A stretch of 64,000 nucleotides of DNA from Henricia sp. BOLD:AAB3569 (Eukaryota > Echinodermata > Asteroidea > Spinulosida > Echinasteridae): contig JBBELK010000985.1 in NCBI GenBank assembly GCA_037783545.1, positions 1 through 64,000 of the forward strand. The letters are read 5' to 3'. Position numbers and translations under genes: made by a program. The notes under the pieces were generated by a model. It saw nothing but the letters and a program-made list of their open reading frames with translations. It was not told the origin of the DNA and ran no database searches. Position 1 is the stretch's first letter. Each line of letters starts with the position of its first letter. Shown here piece by piece: positions 34,010 through 45,886 of the stretch.

Positions 34010-36387
34010 TCACGCAAACCGTGGCTGTCTGTACACACCTCTTTGGGGTACTCCTGAGTTGTGCGCATGCTCAGTCATTCGGACTGTCGTTAACGCACCG
34101 CAGTTTGGCTCGGCAATTTGGTCAAAGTGTGGTCCAAACGTCGGCAAATTTGGAGGTCGAAAAATGTTCCGACGAACTTCAAATTTTGCATGCCCTAAAC
34201 TCTCTATATTGCGCACTTGTCATAAAAAATTTACAGACTTTCGCCGGGAAATGGCAGAGAAATTTCAAAGTTTAGAAAAAACTGGGTTGAGGCTTCCTGA
34301 CTGCTCTCACGCAAACCGTGGCTGTCTGTACACACCTCTTTGGGGTACTCCTGAGTTGTGCGCATGCTCAGTCATTCGGACTGTCGTTAACGCACCGCAG
34401 TTTGGCTCGGCAATTTGGTCAAAGTGTGGTCCAAACGTCGGCAAATTTGGAGGTCGAAAAATGTTCCGACGAACTTCAAATTGTGCATGCCCTAAACTCT
34501 CTATATTGCGCACTTGTCATAAAAAATTGACAGACTTTCGCCGGGAAATGGCAGAGAAATTTCAAAGTTTAGAAAAAACTGGGTTGAGGCTTCCTGACTG
34601 CTCTCACGCAAACCGTGGCTGTCTGTACACACCTCTTTGGGGTACTCCTGAGTTGTGCGCATGCTCAGTAATTCGGACTGTCGTTAACGCACCGCAGTTT
34701 GGCTCGGCAATTTGGTCAAAGTGTGGTCCAAACGTCGGCAAATTTGGAGGTCGAAAAATGTTCCGACGAACTTCAAATTTTGCATGCCCTAAACTCTCTA
34801 TATTGCGCACTTGTCATAAAACATTGACAGACTTTCGCCGGGAAATGGCAGTGAAATTTCAAAGTTTAGAAAAAACTGGGTTGAGGCTTCCTGACTGCTC
34901 TCACGCAAACCGTGGCTGTCTGTACACACCTCTTTGGGGTACTCCCGAGTTGTGCGCATGCTCAGTCATTCGGACTGTCGTTAACGCACCGCAGTTTGGC
35001 TCGGCAATTTGGACAAAGTGTGGTCCAAACGTCGGCAAATTTGGAGGTCGAAAAATGTTCCGACGAACTTCAAATTTTGCATGCCCTAAACTCTCTATAT
35101 TGCGCACTTGTCATAAAAAATTGACAGACTTTCGCCGGGAAATGGCAGAGAAATTTCAAAGTTTAGAAAAAAACTGGGTTGAGGCTTCCTGACTGCTCTC
35201 ACGCAAACCGTGGCTGTCTGTACACACCTCTTTGGGGTACTCCTGAGTTGTGCGCATGCTCAGTCATTCGGACTGTCGTTAACGCACCGCAGTTTGGCTC
35301 GGCAATTTGGTCAAAGTGTGGTCCAAACGTCGGCAAATTTGGAGGTCGAAAAATGTTCCGACGAACTTCAAATTTTGCATGCCCTAAACTCTCTATATTG
35401 CGCACTTGTCATAAAAAATTTACAGACTTTCGCCGGGAAATGGCAGAGAAATTTCAAAGTTTAGAAAAAACTGGGTTGAGGCTTCCTGACTGCTCTCACG
35501 CAAACCGTGGCTGTCTGTACACACCTCTTTGGGGTACTCCTGAGTTGTGCGCATGCTCAGTCATTCGGACTGTCGTTAACGCACCGCAGTTTGGCTCGGC
35601 AATTTGGTCAAAGTGTGGTCCAAACGTCGGCAAATTTGGAGGTCGAAAAATGTTCCGACGAACTTCAAATTGTGCATGCCCTAAACTCTCTATATTGCGC
35701 ACTTGTCATAAAAAATTGACAGACTTTCGCCGGGAAATGGCAGAGAAATTTCAAAGTTTAGAAAAAACTGGGTTGAGGCTTCCTGACTGCTCTCACGCAA
35801 ACCGTGGCTGTCTGTACACACCTCTTTGGGGTACTCCTGAGTTGTGCGCATGCTCAGTAATTCGGACTGTCGTTAACGCACCGCAGTTTGGCTCGGCAAT
35901 TTGGTCAAAGTGTGGTCCAAACGTCGGCAAATTTGGAGGTCGAAAAATGTTCCGACGAACTTCAAATTTTGCATGCCCTAAACTCTCTATATTGCGCACT
36001 TGTCATAAAACATTGACAGACTTTCGCCGGGAAATGGCAGTGAAATTTCAAAGTTTAGAAAAAACTGGGTTGAGGCTTCCTGACTGCTCTCACGCAAACC
36101 GTGGCTGTCTGTACACACCTCTTTGGGGTACTCCCGAGTTGTGCGCATGCTCAGTCATTCGGACTGTCGTTAACGCACCGCAGTTTGGCTCGGCAATTTG
36201 GACAAAGTGTGGTCCAAACGTCGGCAAATTTGGAGGTCGAAAAATGTTCCGACGAACTTCAAATTTTGCATGCCCTAAACTCTCTATATTGCGCACTTGT
36301 CATAAAAAATTGACAGACCTTCGCCGGGAAATGGCAGAGAAATTTCAAAGTTTAGAAAAAAACTGGGTTGAGGCTTCCTGACTGCTC
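34010..36387 (+). repeat. Tetrameric higher-order repeat, two near-identical copies (1189 bp)
   Basis: Copies 34010-35198 and 35199-36387. Ordered markers: AATTTACAG; TTCAAATTGTGC; CTCAGTAATTCGG with CATAAAACATTG and ATGGCAGTGAAAT; TCCCGAG with TTTGGACAAAG and an extra A in the tail. The only difference I could find is GACAGACTT (copy 1, near 35130) against GACAGACCT (copy 2, near 36315). This is one of the most recent duplications in the window. Confidence 0.92.
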
Positions 36388-37434
36388 TCACGCAAACCGT
36401 GGCTGTCTGTACACACCTCTTTGGGGTACTCCTGAGTTGTGCGCATGCTCAGTCATTCGGACTGTCGTTAACGCACCGCAGTTTGGCTCGGCAATTTGGT
36501 CAAAGTGTGGTCCAAACGTCGGCAAATTTGGAGGTCGAAAAATGTTCCGACGAACTTCAAATTTTGCATGCCCTAAACTCTCTATATTGCGCACTTGTCA
36601 TAACAAATTGACAGACTTTCGCCGGGAAATGGCAGAGAAATTTCAAAGTTTAGAAAAAACTGGGTTGAGGCCTCCTGACTGCTCTCACGCAAACCGTGGC
36701 TGTCTGTACACACCTCTTTGGGGTACTCCTGAGTTGTGCGCATGCTCAGTCATTCGGACTGTCGTTAACGCACCGCAGTTTGGCTAGGCAATTTGGTCAA
36801 AGTGTGGTCCAAACGTCGGCAAATTTGGAGGTCGAAAAATGTTCCGACGAACTTCAAATTTGGCATGCCCTAAACTCTCTATATTGCGCACTTGTCATAA
36901 AAAATTGACAGACTTTCGCCGGGAAATGGCAGAGAAATTTCAAAGTTTAGAAAAAACTGGGTTGAGGCTTCCTGACTGCTCTCACGCAAACCGTGGCTGT
37001 CTGTACACACCTCTTTGGGGTACTCCTGAGTTGTGCGCATGCTCAGTCATTCGGACTGTCGTTAACGCACCGCAGTTTGGCTCGGCAATTTGGTCAAAGT
37101 GTGGTCCAAACGTCTGCAAATTTGGAGGTCGAAAAATGTTCCGACGAACTTCAAATTTTGCATGCCCTAAACTCTCTATATTGCGCACTTGTCATAACAA
37201 ATTGACAGACTTTCGCCGGGAAATGGCAGAGAAATTTCAAAGTTTAGAAAAAACTGGGTTGAGGCCTCCTGACTGCTCTCACGCAAACCGTGGCTGTCTG
37301 TACACACCTCTTTGGGGTACTCCTGAGTTGTGCGCATGCTCAGTCATTCGGACTGTCGTTAACGCACCGCAGTTTGGCTAGGCAATTTGGTCAAAGTGTG
37401 GTCCAAACGTCGGCAAATTTGGAGGTCGAAAAAT

Positions 37435-37446
37435 GTTCCAACGAAC
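37435..37446 (-). promoter_or_regulatory. CENP-B-box-like half motif, best-matching variant
   Basis: On the minus strand this reads GTTCGTTGGAAC, matching all ten bases TTCGTTGGAA of the first part of the mammalian CENP-B box (YTTCGTTGGAARCGGGA). The following bases are CATTTT, so the essential CGGG is missing. The consensus unit has TTCGTCGGAA at the same place (9 of 10). Equally good variants are at 38903, 40986, 41878, 42175, 43366, 44557 and 56158. Binding is not implied; the similarity may be chance. Confidence 0.3.
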
Positions 37447-38468
37447 TTCAAATTTGGCATGCCCTAAACTCTCTATATTGCGCACTTGTCATAAAAAAAT
37501 TGACAGACTTTCGCCGGGAAATGGCAGAGAAATTTCAAAGTTTAGAAAAAAACTGGGTTGAGGCTTCCTGACTGCTCTCACGCAAACCGTGGCTGTCTGT
37601 ACACACCTCTTTGGGGTACTCCTGAGATGTGCGCATGCTCAGTCATTCGGACTGTCGTTAACGCACCGCAGTTTGGCTCGGCAATTTGGTCAAAGTGTGG
37701 TCCAAACGTCGGCAAATTTGGAGGTCGAAAAATGTTCCGACGAACTTCAAATTTTGCATGCCCTAAACTCTCTATATTGCGCACTTGTCATAAAAAATTG
37801 ACAGACTTTCGCCGGGAAATGGCAGAGAAATTTCAAAGTTTAGAAAAAACTGGGTTGAGGCTTCCTGACTGCTCTCACGCAAACCGTGGCTGTCTGTACA
37901 CACCTCTTTGGGGTACTCCTGAGTTGTGCGCATGCTCAGTCATTCGGACTGTCGTTAACGCACCGCAGTTTGGCTCGGCAATTTGGTCAAAGTGTGGTCC
38001 AAACGTCGGCAAATTTGGAGGTCGAAAAATGTTCCGACGAACTTCAAATTTGGCATGCCCTAAACTCTCTATATTGCGCACTTGTCATAAAAAATTGACA
38101 GACTTTCGCCGGGAAATGGCAGAGAAATTTCAAAGTTTAGAAAAAACTGGGTTGAGGCTTCCTGACTGCTCTCACGCAAACCGTGGCTGTCTGTACACAC
38201 CTCTTTGGGGTACTCCTGAGTTGTGCGCATGCTCAGTCATTCGGACTGTCGTTAACGCACCGCAGTTTGGCTCGGCAATTTGGTCAAAGTGTGGTCCAAA
38301 CGTCGGCAAATTTGGAGGTCGAAAAATGTTCCGACGAACTTCAAATTTTGCATGCCCTAAACTCTCTATATTGCGCACTTGTCATAAAAAATTGACAGAC
38401 TTTCGCCGGGAAATGGCAGAGAAATTTTAAAGTTTAGAAAAAACTGGGTTGAGGCTTCCTGACTGCTC

Positions 38469-38746
38469 TCACGCAAACCGTGGCTGTCTGTACACACCTC
38501 TTTGGGGTACTCCTGAGTTGTGCGCATGCTCAGTCATTCGGACTGTCGTTAACGCACCGCAGTTTGGCTCGGCAATTTGGTCAAAGTGTGGTCCAAACGT
38601 CGGCAAATTTGGAGGTCGAAAAATGTTGCATGCCTTAAACTCTCTATATTGCGCACTTGTCATAAAAAATTGACAGACTTTCGCCGGAAAATGGCAGAGA
38701 AATTTCAAAGTTTAGAAAAAACTGGGTTGAGGCCTCCTGACTGCTC
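38469..38746 (+). repeat. 278-bp unit with 19-bp internal deletion (unique)
   Basis: AAATGTTGCATGCC joins AAATGTT directly to GCATGCC, removing 19 bp that include the CCGACGAAC segment. The deletion ends are TT/TT. It removes the CENP-B-box-like site present in nearly every other unit. The unit also has GCATGCCTTAAAC and CGCCGGAAAATGG. No other copy of this deletion occurs in the window. Confidence 0.92.
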
Positions 38747-40829
38747 TCACGCAAACCGTGGCTGTCTGTACACACCTCTTTGGGGTACTCCTGAGTTGTG
38801 CGCATGCTCAGTCATTCGGACTGTCGTTAACGCACCGCAGTTTGGCTCGGCAATTTGGTCAAAGTGTGGTCCAAACGTCGGCAAATTTGGAGGTCGAAAA
38901 ATGTTCCAACGAACTTCAAATTTTGCATGCCCTAAACTCTCTATATTGCGCACTTGTCATAAAAAATTGACAGACTTTCGCCGGGAAATGGCAGAGAAAT
39001 TTCAAAGTTTAGAAAAAAACTGGGTTGAGGCTTCCTGACTGCTCTCACGCAAACCGTGGCTGTCTGTACACACCTCTTTGGGGTACTCCTGAGATGTGCG
39101 CATGCTCAGTCATTCGGACTGTCGTTAACGCACCGCAGTTTGGCTCGGCAATTTGGTCAAAGTGTGGTCCAAACGTCGGCAAATTTGGAGGTCGAAAGAT
39201 GTTCCGACGAACTTCAAATTTTGCATGCCCTAAACTCTCTATATTGCGCACTTGTCATAAAAAATTGACAGACTTTCGCCGGGAAATGGCAGAGAAATTT
39301 CAAAGTTGAGAAAAAACTGGGTTGAGGCTTCCTGACTGCTCTCACGCAAACCGTGGCTGTCTGTACACACCTCTTTGGGGTACTCCTGAGTTGTGCGCAT
39401 GCTCAGTCATTCGGACTGTCGTTAACGCACCGCAGTTTGGCTCGGCAATTTGGTCAAAGTGTGGTCTAAACGTCGGCAAATTTGGAGGTCGAAAAATGTT
39501 CCGACGAACTTCAAATTTGGCATGCCCTAAACTCTCTATATTGCGCACTTGTCATAAAAAATTGACAGACTTTCGCCGGGAAATGGCAGAGAAATTTCAA
39601 AGTTTAGAAAAAACTGGGTTGAGGCTTCCTGACTGCTCTCACGCAAACCGTATCTGTCTGTACACACCTCTTTGGGGTACTCCTGAGTTGTGCGCATGCT
39701 CAGTCATTCGGACTGTCGTTAACGCACCGCAGTTTGGCTCGGCAATTTGGTCAAAGTGTGGTCCAAACGTCGGCAAATTTGGAGGTCGAAAAATGTTCCG
39801 ACGAACTTCAAATTTTGCATGCCCTAAACTCTCTATATTGCGCACTTGTCATAAAAAATTGACAGACTTTCGGCGGGAAATGGCAGAGAAATTTCAAAGT
39901 TTAGAAAAAAACTGGGTTGAGGCTTCCTGACTGCTCTCACGCAAACCGTGGCTGTCTGTACACACCTCTTTGGGGTACTCCTGAGTTGTGCGCATGCTCA
40001 GTCATTCGGACTGTCGTTAACGCACCGCAGTTTGGCTCGGCAATTTGGACAAAGTGTGGTCCAAACGTCGGCAAATTTGGAGGTCGAAAAATGTTCCGAC
40101 GAACTTCAAATTTTGCATGCCCTAAACTCTCTATATTGCGCACTTGTCATAAACAAATTGACAGACTTTCGCCGGGAAATGGCAGAGAAATTTCAAAGTT
40201 TAGAAAAAACTGGGTTGAGGCTTCCTGACTGCTCTCACGCAAACCGTGGCTGTCTGTACACACCTCTTTGGGGTACTCCCGAGTTGTGCGCATGCTCAGT
40301 CATTCGGACTGTCGTTAACGCACCGCAGTTTGGCTCGGCAATTTGGTCAAAGTGTGGTCCAAACGTCGGCAAATTGGGAGGTCGAAAAATGTTCCGACGA
40401 ACTTCAAATTTTGCATGCCCTAAACTCTCTATATTGCGCACTTTTCATAAAACATTGACAGACTTTCGCCGGGAAATGGCAGTGAAATTTCAAAGTTTAG
40501 AAAAAAACTGGGTTGAGGCTTCCTGACTGCTCTCACGCAAACCGTGGCTGTCTGTACACACCTCTTTGGGGTACTCCCGAGTTGTGCGCATGCTCAGTCA
40601 TTCGGACTGTCGTTAACGCACCGCAGTTTGGCTCGGCAATTTGGACAAAGTGTGGTCCAAACGTCGGCAAATTTGGAGGTCGAAAAATGTTCCGACGAAC
40701 TTCAAATTTTGCATGCCCTAAACTCTCTATATTGCGCACTTGTCATAAAAAATTGACAGACCTTCGCCGGGAAATGGCAGAGAAATTTCAAAGTTTAGAA
40801 AAAACTGGGTTGAGGCTTCCTGACTGCTC

Positions 40830-43209
40830 TCACGCAAACCGTGGCTGTCTGTACACACCTCTTTGGGGTACTCCTGAGTTGTGCGCATGCTCAGTCATTC
40901 GGACTGTCGTTAACGCACCGCAGTTTGGCTAGGCAATTTGGTCAAAGTGTGGTCCAAACGTCGGCAAATTTGGAGGTCGAAAAATGTTCCAACGAACTTC
41001 AAATTTGGCATGCCCTAAACTCTCTATATTGCGCACTTGTCATAAAAAATTGACAGACTTTCGCCGGGAAATGGCAGATAAATTTCAAAGTTTAGAAAAA
41101 AACTGGGTTGAGGCTTCCTGACTGCTCTCACGCAAACCGTGGCTGTCTGTACACACCTCTTTGGGGTACTCCTGAGATGTGCGCATGCTCAGTCATTCGG
41201 ACTGTCGTTAACGCACCGCAGTTTGGCTCGGCAATTTGGTCAAAGTGTGGTCCAAACGTCGGCAAATTTGGAGGTCGAAAAATGTTCCGACGAACTTCAA
41301 ATTTTGCATGCCCTAAACTCTCTATATTGCGCACTTGTCATAAAAAATTGACAGACTTTCGCCGGGAAATGGCAGAGAAATTTTAAAGTTTAGAAAAAAC
41401 TGGGTTGAGGCTTCCTGACTGCTCTCACGCAAACCGTGGCTGTCTGTACACACCTCTTTGGGGTACTCCTGAGTTGTGCGCATGCTCAGTCATTCGGACT
41501 GTCGTTAACGCACCGCAGTTTGGCTCGGAAATTTAGTCAAAGTGTGGTCCAAACGTCGGCAAATTTGGAGGTCGAAAAATGTTCCGACGAACTTCAAATT
41601 TGGCATGCCCTAAACTCTCTATATTGCGCACTTGTCATAAAAAATTGACAGACTTTCGCCGGGAAATGGCAGAGAAATTTCAAAGTTTAGAAAAAACTGG
41701 GTTGAGGCCTCCTGACTGCTCTCACGCAAACCGTGGCTGTCTGTACACACCTCTTTGGGGTACTCCTGAGTTGTGCGCATGCTCAGTCATTCGGACTGTC
41801 GTTAACGCACCGCAGTTTGGCTCGGCAATTTGGTCAAAGTGTGGTCCAAACGTCGGCAAATTTGGAGGTCGAAAAATGTTCCAACGAACTTCAAATTTTG
41901 CATGCCCTAAACTCTCTATATTGCGCACTTGTCATAAAAAATTGACAGACCTTCGCCGGGAAATGGCAGAGAAATTTCAAAGTTTAGAAAAAACTGGGTT
42001 GAGGCTTCCTGACTGCTCTCACGCAAACCGTGGCTGTCTGTACACACCTCTTTGGGGTACTCCTGAGTTGTGCGCATGCTCAGTCATTCGGACTGTCGTT
42101 AACGCACCGCAGTTTGGCTAGGCAATTTGGTCAAAGTGTGGTCCAAACGTCGGCAAATTTGGAGGTCGAAAAATGTTCCAACGAACTTCAAATTTGGCAT
42201 GCCCTAAACTCTCTATATTGCGCACTTGTCATAAAAAATTGACAGACTTTCGCCGGGAAATGGCAGAGAAATTTCAAAGTTTAGAAAAAAACTGGGTTGA
42301 GGCTTCCTGACTGCTCTCACGCAAACCGTGGCTGTCTGTACACACCTCTTTGGGGTACTCCTGAGATGTGCGCATGCTCAGTCATTCGGACTGTCGTTAA
42401 CGCACCGCAGTTTGGCTCGGCAATTTGGTCAAAGTGTGGTCCAAACGTCGGCAAATTTGGAGGTCGAAAAATGTTCCGACGAACTTCAAATTTTGCATGC
42501 CCTAAACTCTCTATATTGCGCACTTGTCATACAAAATTGACAGACTTTCGCCGGGAAATGGCAGAGAAATTTCAAAGTTTAGAAAAAACTGGGTTGAGGC
42601 TTCCTGACTGCTCTCACGCAAACCGTGGCTGTCTGTACACACCTCTTTGGGGTACTCCTGAGTTGTGCGCATGCTCAGTCATTCGGACTGTCGTTAACGC
42701 ACCGCAGTTTGGCTCGGAAATTTGGTCAAAGTGTGGTCCAAACGTCGGCAAATTTGGAGGTCGAAAAATGTTCCGACGAACTTCAAATTTGGCATGCCCT
42801 AAACTCTCTATATTGCGCACTTGTCATAAAAAATTGACAGACTTTCGCCGGGAAATGGCAGAGAAATTTCAAAGTTTAGAAAAAACTGGGTTGAGGCTTC
42901 CTGACTGCTCTCACGCAAACCGTGGCTGTCTGTACACACCTCTTTGGGGTACTCCTGAGTTGTGCGCATGCTCAGTCATTCGGACTGTCGTTAACGCACC
43001 GCAGTTTGGCTCGGCAATTTGGTCAAAGTGTGGTCCAAACGTCGGCAAATTTGGAGGTCGAAAAATGTTCCGACGAACTTCAAATTTTGCATGCCCTAAA
43101 CTCTCTATATTGCGCACTTGTCATAAAAAATTGACAGACTTTCGCCGGAAAATGGCAGAGAAATTTCAAAGTTTAGAAAAAAAACTGGGTTGAGGCCTCC
43201 TGACTGCTC
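40830..43209 (+). repeat. Tetrameric higher-order repeat, two copies (about 1189 bp)
   Basis: Copies 40830-42018 and 42019-43209. Markers: GGCTAGGC with TTCCAACGAAC and TTCAAATTTGGC (40830, 42019); CCTGAGATGTGC (41128, 42317); GGCTCGGAAATTT with TTCAAATTTGGC (41425, 42614). The fourth units differ (41722 has TTCCAACGAAC and GACAGACCT; 42911 does not). Extra differences are CATACAAAATTG near 42530 and a TAG at 41534-41536. Confidence 0.86.
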
Positions 43210-45589
43210 TCACGCAAACCGTGGCTGTCTGTACACACCTCTTTGGGGTACTCCTGAGTTGTGCGCATGCTCAGTCATTCGGACTGTCGTTAACGCACCG
43301 CAGTTTGGCTCGGCAATTTGGTCAAAGTGTGGTCCAAACGTCGGCAAATTTGGAGGTCGAAAAATGTTCCAACGAACTTCAAATTTTGCATGCCTTAAAC
43401 TCTCTATATTGCGCACTTGTCATAAAAAATTGACAGACTTTCGCCGGGAAATGGCAGAGAAATTTCAAAGTTTAGAAAAAAACTGGGTTGAGGCTTCCTG
43501 ACTGCTCTCACGCAAACCGTGGCTGTCTGTACACACCTCTTTGGGGTACAACTGAGTTGTGCGCATGCTCAGTCATTCGGACTGTCGTTAACGCACCGCA
43601 GTTTGGCTCGGCAATTTGGTCAAAGTGTGGTCTAAACGTCGGCAAATTTGGAGGTCGAAAAATGTTCCGACGAACTTCAAATTTGGCATGCCCTAAACTC
43701 TCTATATTGCGCACTTGTCATAAAAAATTGACAGACTTTCGCCGGGAAATGGCAGAGAAATTTCAAAGTTTAGAAAAAACTGGGTTGAGGCTTCCTGACT
43801 GCTCTCACGCAAACCGTGGCTGTCTGTACACACCTCTTTGGGGTACTCCTGAGTTGTGCGCATGCTCAGTCATTCGGACTGTCGTTAACACACCGCAGTT
43901 TGGCTCGGCAATTTGGTCAAAGTGTGGTCCAAACGTCGGCAAATTTGGAGGTCGAAAAATGTTCCGACGAACTTCAAATTTTGCATGCCCTAAACTCTCT
44001 ATATTGCGCACTTGTCATAAAAAATTGACAGACTTTCGCCGGGAAATGGCAGAGAAATTTCAAAGTTTAGAAAAAACTGGGTTGAGGCTTCCTGACTGCT
44101 CTCACGCAAACCGTGGCTGTCTGTACACACCTCTTTGGGGTACTCCTGAGTTGTGCGCATGCTCAGTCATTCGGACTGTCGTTAACGCACCGCAGTTTGG
44201 CTCGGCAATTTGGTCAAAGTGTGGTCCAAACGTCGGCAAATTTGGAGGTCGAAAAATGTTCCGACGAACTTCAAATTTTGCATGCCCTTAACTCTCTATA
44301 TTGCGCACTTGTCATAAAAAATTGACAGACTTTCGCCGGAAAATGGCAGAGAAATTTCAAAGTTTAGAAAAAAAACTGGGTTGAGGCCTCCTGACTGCTC
44401 TCACGCAAACCGTGGCTGTCTGTACACACCTCTTTGGGGTACTCCTGAGTTGTGCGCATGCTCAGTCATTCGGACTGTCGTTAACGCACCGCAGTTTGGC
44501 TCGGCAATTTGGTCAAAGTGTGGTCCAAACGTCGGCAAATTTGGAGGTCGAAAAATGTTCCAACGAACTTCAAATTTTGCATGCCTTAAACTCTCTATAT
44601 TGCGCACTTGTCATAAAAAATTGACAGACTTTCGCCGGGAAATGGCAGAGAAATTTCAAAGTTTAGAAAAAAACTGGGTTGAGGCTTCCTGACTGCTCTC
44701 ACGCAAACCGTGGCTGTCTGTACACACCTCTTTGGGGTACAACTGAGTTGTGCGCATGCTCAGTCATTCGGACTGTCGTTAACGCACCGCAGTTTGGCTC
44801 GGCAATTTGGTCAAAGTGTGGTCTAAACGTCGGCAAATTTGGAGGTCGAAAAATGTTCCGACGAACTTCAAATTTGGCATGCCCTAAACTCTCTATATTG
44901 CGCACTTGTCATAAAAAATTGACAGACTTTCGCCGGGAAATGGCAGAGAAATTTCAAAGTTTAGAAAAAACTGGGTTGAGGCTTCCTGACTGCTCTCACG
45001 CAAACCGTGGCTGTCTGTACACACCTCTTTGGGGTACTCCTGAGTTGTGCGCATGCTCAGTCATTCGGACTGTCGTTAACACACCGCAGTTTGGCTCGGC
45101 AATTTGGTCAAAGTGTGGTCCAAACGTCGGCAAATTTGGAGGTCGAAAAATGTTCCGACGAACTTCAAATTTTGCATGCCCTAAACTCTCTATATTGCGC
45201 ACTTGTCATAAAAAATTGACAGACTTTCGCCGGGAAATGGCAGAGAAATTTCAAAGTTTAGAAAAAACTGGGTTGAGGCTTCCTGACTGCTCTCACGCAA
45301 ACCGTGGCTGTCTGTACACACCTCTTTGGGGTACTCCTGAGTTGTGCGCATGCTCAGTCATTCGGACTGTCGTTAACGCACCGCAGTTTGGCTCGGCAAT
45401 TTGGTCAAAGTGTGGTCCAAACGTCGGCAAATTTGGAGGTCGAAAAATGTTCCGACGAACTTCAAATTTTGCATGCCCTTAACTCTCTATATTGCGCACT
45501 TGTCATAAAAAATTGACAGACTTTCGCCGGGAAATGGCAGAGAAATTTCAAAGTTTAGAAAAAACTGGGTTAAGGCTTCCAGACTGCTC
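43210..45589 (+). repeat. Tetrameric higher-order repeat, two copies (1191 and 1189 bp)
   Basis: Copies 43210-44400 and 44401-45589. Markers: GGCCTCCTGAC just before TTCCAACGAAC with GCATGCCTTAAAC (43210, 44401); GGGGTACAACTGAG with GGTCTAAACG and TTTGGC (43508, 44699); GTTAACACACCGC (43805, 44996); GCATGCCCTTAACTC, a TAA stop in the open frame (44102, 45293). Only the tails of the last units differ: CGCCGGAAAATGG with extra A residues in copy 1, GGTTAAGGCTTCCAGAC in copy 2. A third, shortened copy lies at 56002-56893. Confidence 0.9.
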
Positions 45590-45886
45590 TCACGCAAACC
45601 GTGGCTGTCTGTACACACCTCTTTGGGGTACTCCTGAGTTGTGCGCATGCTCAGTCATTCGGACTGTCGTTAACGCACCGCAGTTTGGCTCGGCAATTTG
45701 GTCAAAGTGTGGTCCAAACGTCGGCAAATTTGGAGGTCGAAAAATGTTCCGACGAACTTCAAATTTTGCATGCCCTAAACTCTCTATATTGCGCACTTGT
45801 CATAAAAAATTGACAGACTTTCGCCGGGAAATGGCAGAGAAATTTCAAAGTTTAGAAAAAACTGGGTTGAGGCTTCCTGACTGCTC
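45590..45886 (+). repeat. Single near-consensus unit linking tetramers to the 14-unit HOR
   Basis: Preceded by a unit ending GGTTAAGGCTTCCAGAC. The same junction recurs at 56894-57190, where it again precedes the start of a long HOR copy. Confidence 0.87.

Larger units (their letters stand above)
29019..34306 (+). repeat. Large higher-order repeat, copy B (18 units, 5288 bp)
   Basis: Aligns with copy A at offset 5880 bp as far as about 31,668. It lacks the counterpart of unit 25789 (offset becomes 5583), then lacks two more units after the TGTCTTTACAC unit (offset becomes 4989). It carries an extra unit at 34010 matching 22842. Private changes include a stop TAG at 29944-29946, TTCCCACGAAC near 30067, CTCTGTATATTG near 32134 and an inserted C in CAAATTTTCGCATG near 33308. 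The copies therefore differ mainly by whole-unit gain and loss, not by point mutation. Confidence 0.88.
36388..40829 (+). repeat. Mosaic block of variant units
   Basis: Fifteen units with shuffled markers and only short repeated order. A 594-bp dimer (36388-36981, 36982-37577) shares CATAACAAATTG, GGCCTCCTGAC and GGCTAGGC (a stop in the open frame). Units at 37578 and 39045 have CCTGAGATGTGC, repeated later at 41128 and 42317. Units at 37279 and 38747 have TTCCAACGAAC. Private changes include a TAA stop at 38428-38430, a TGA stop at 39307-39309, CCGTATCTG near 39651, and the 278-bp unit at 38469. The block reads as overlapping fragments of several tetramers. Confidence 0.83.
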
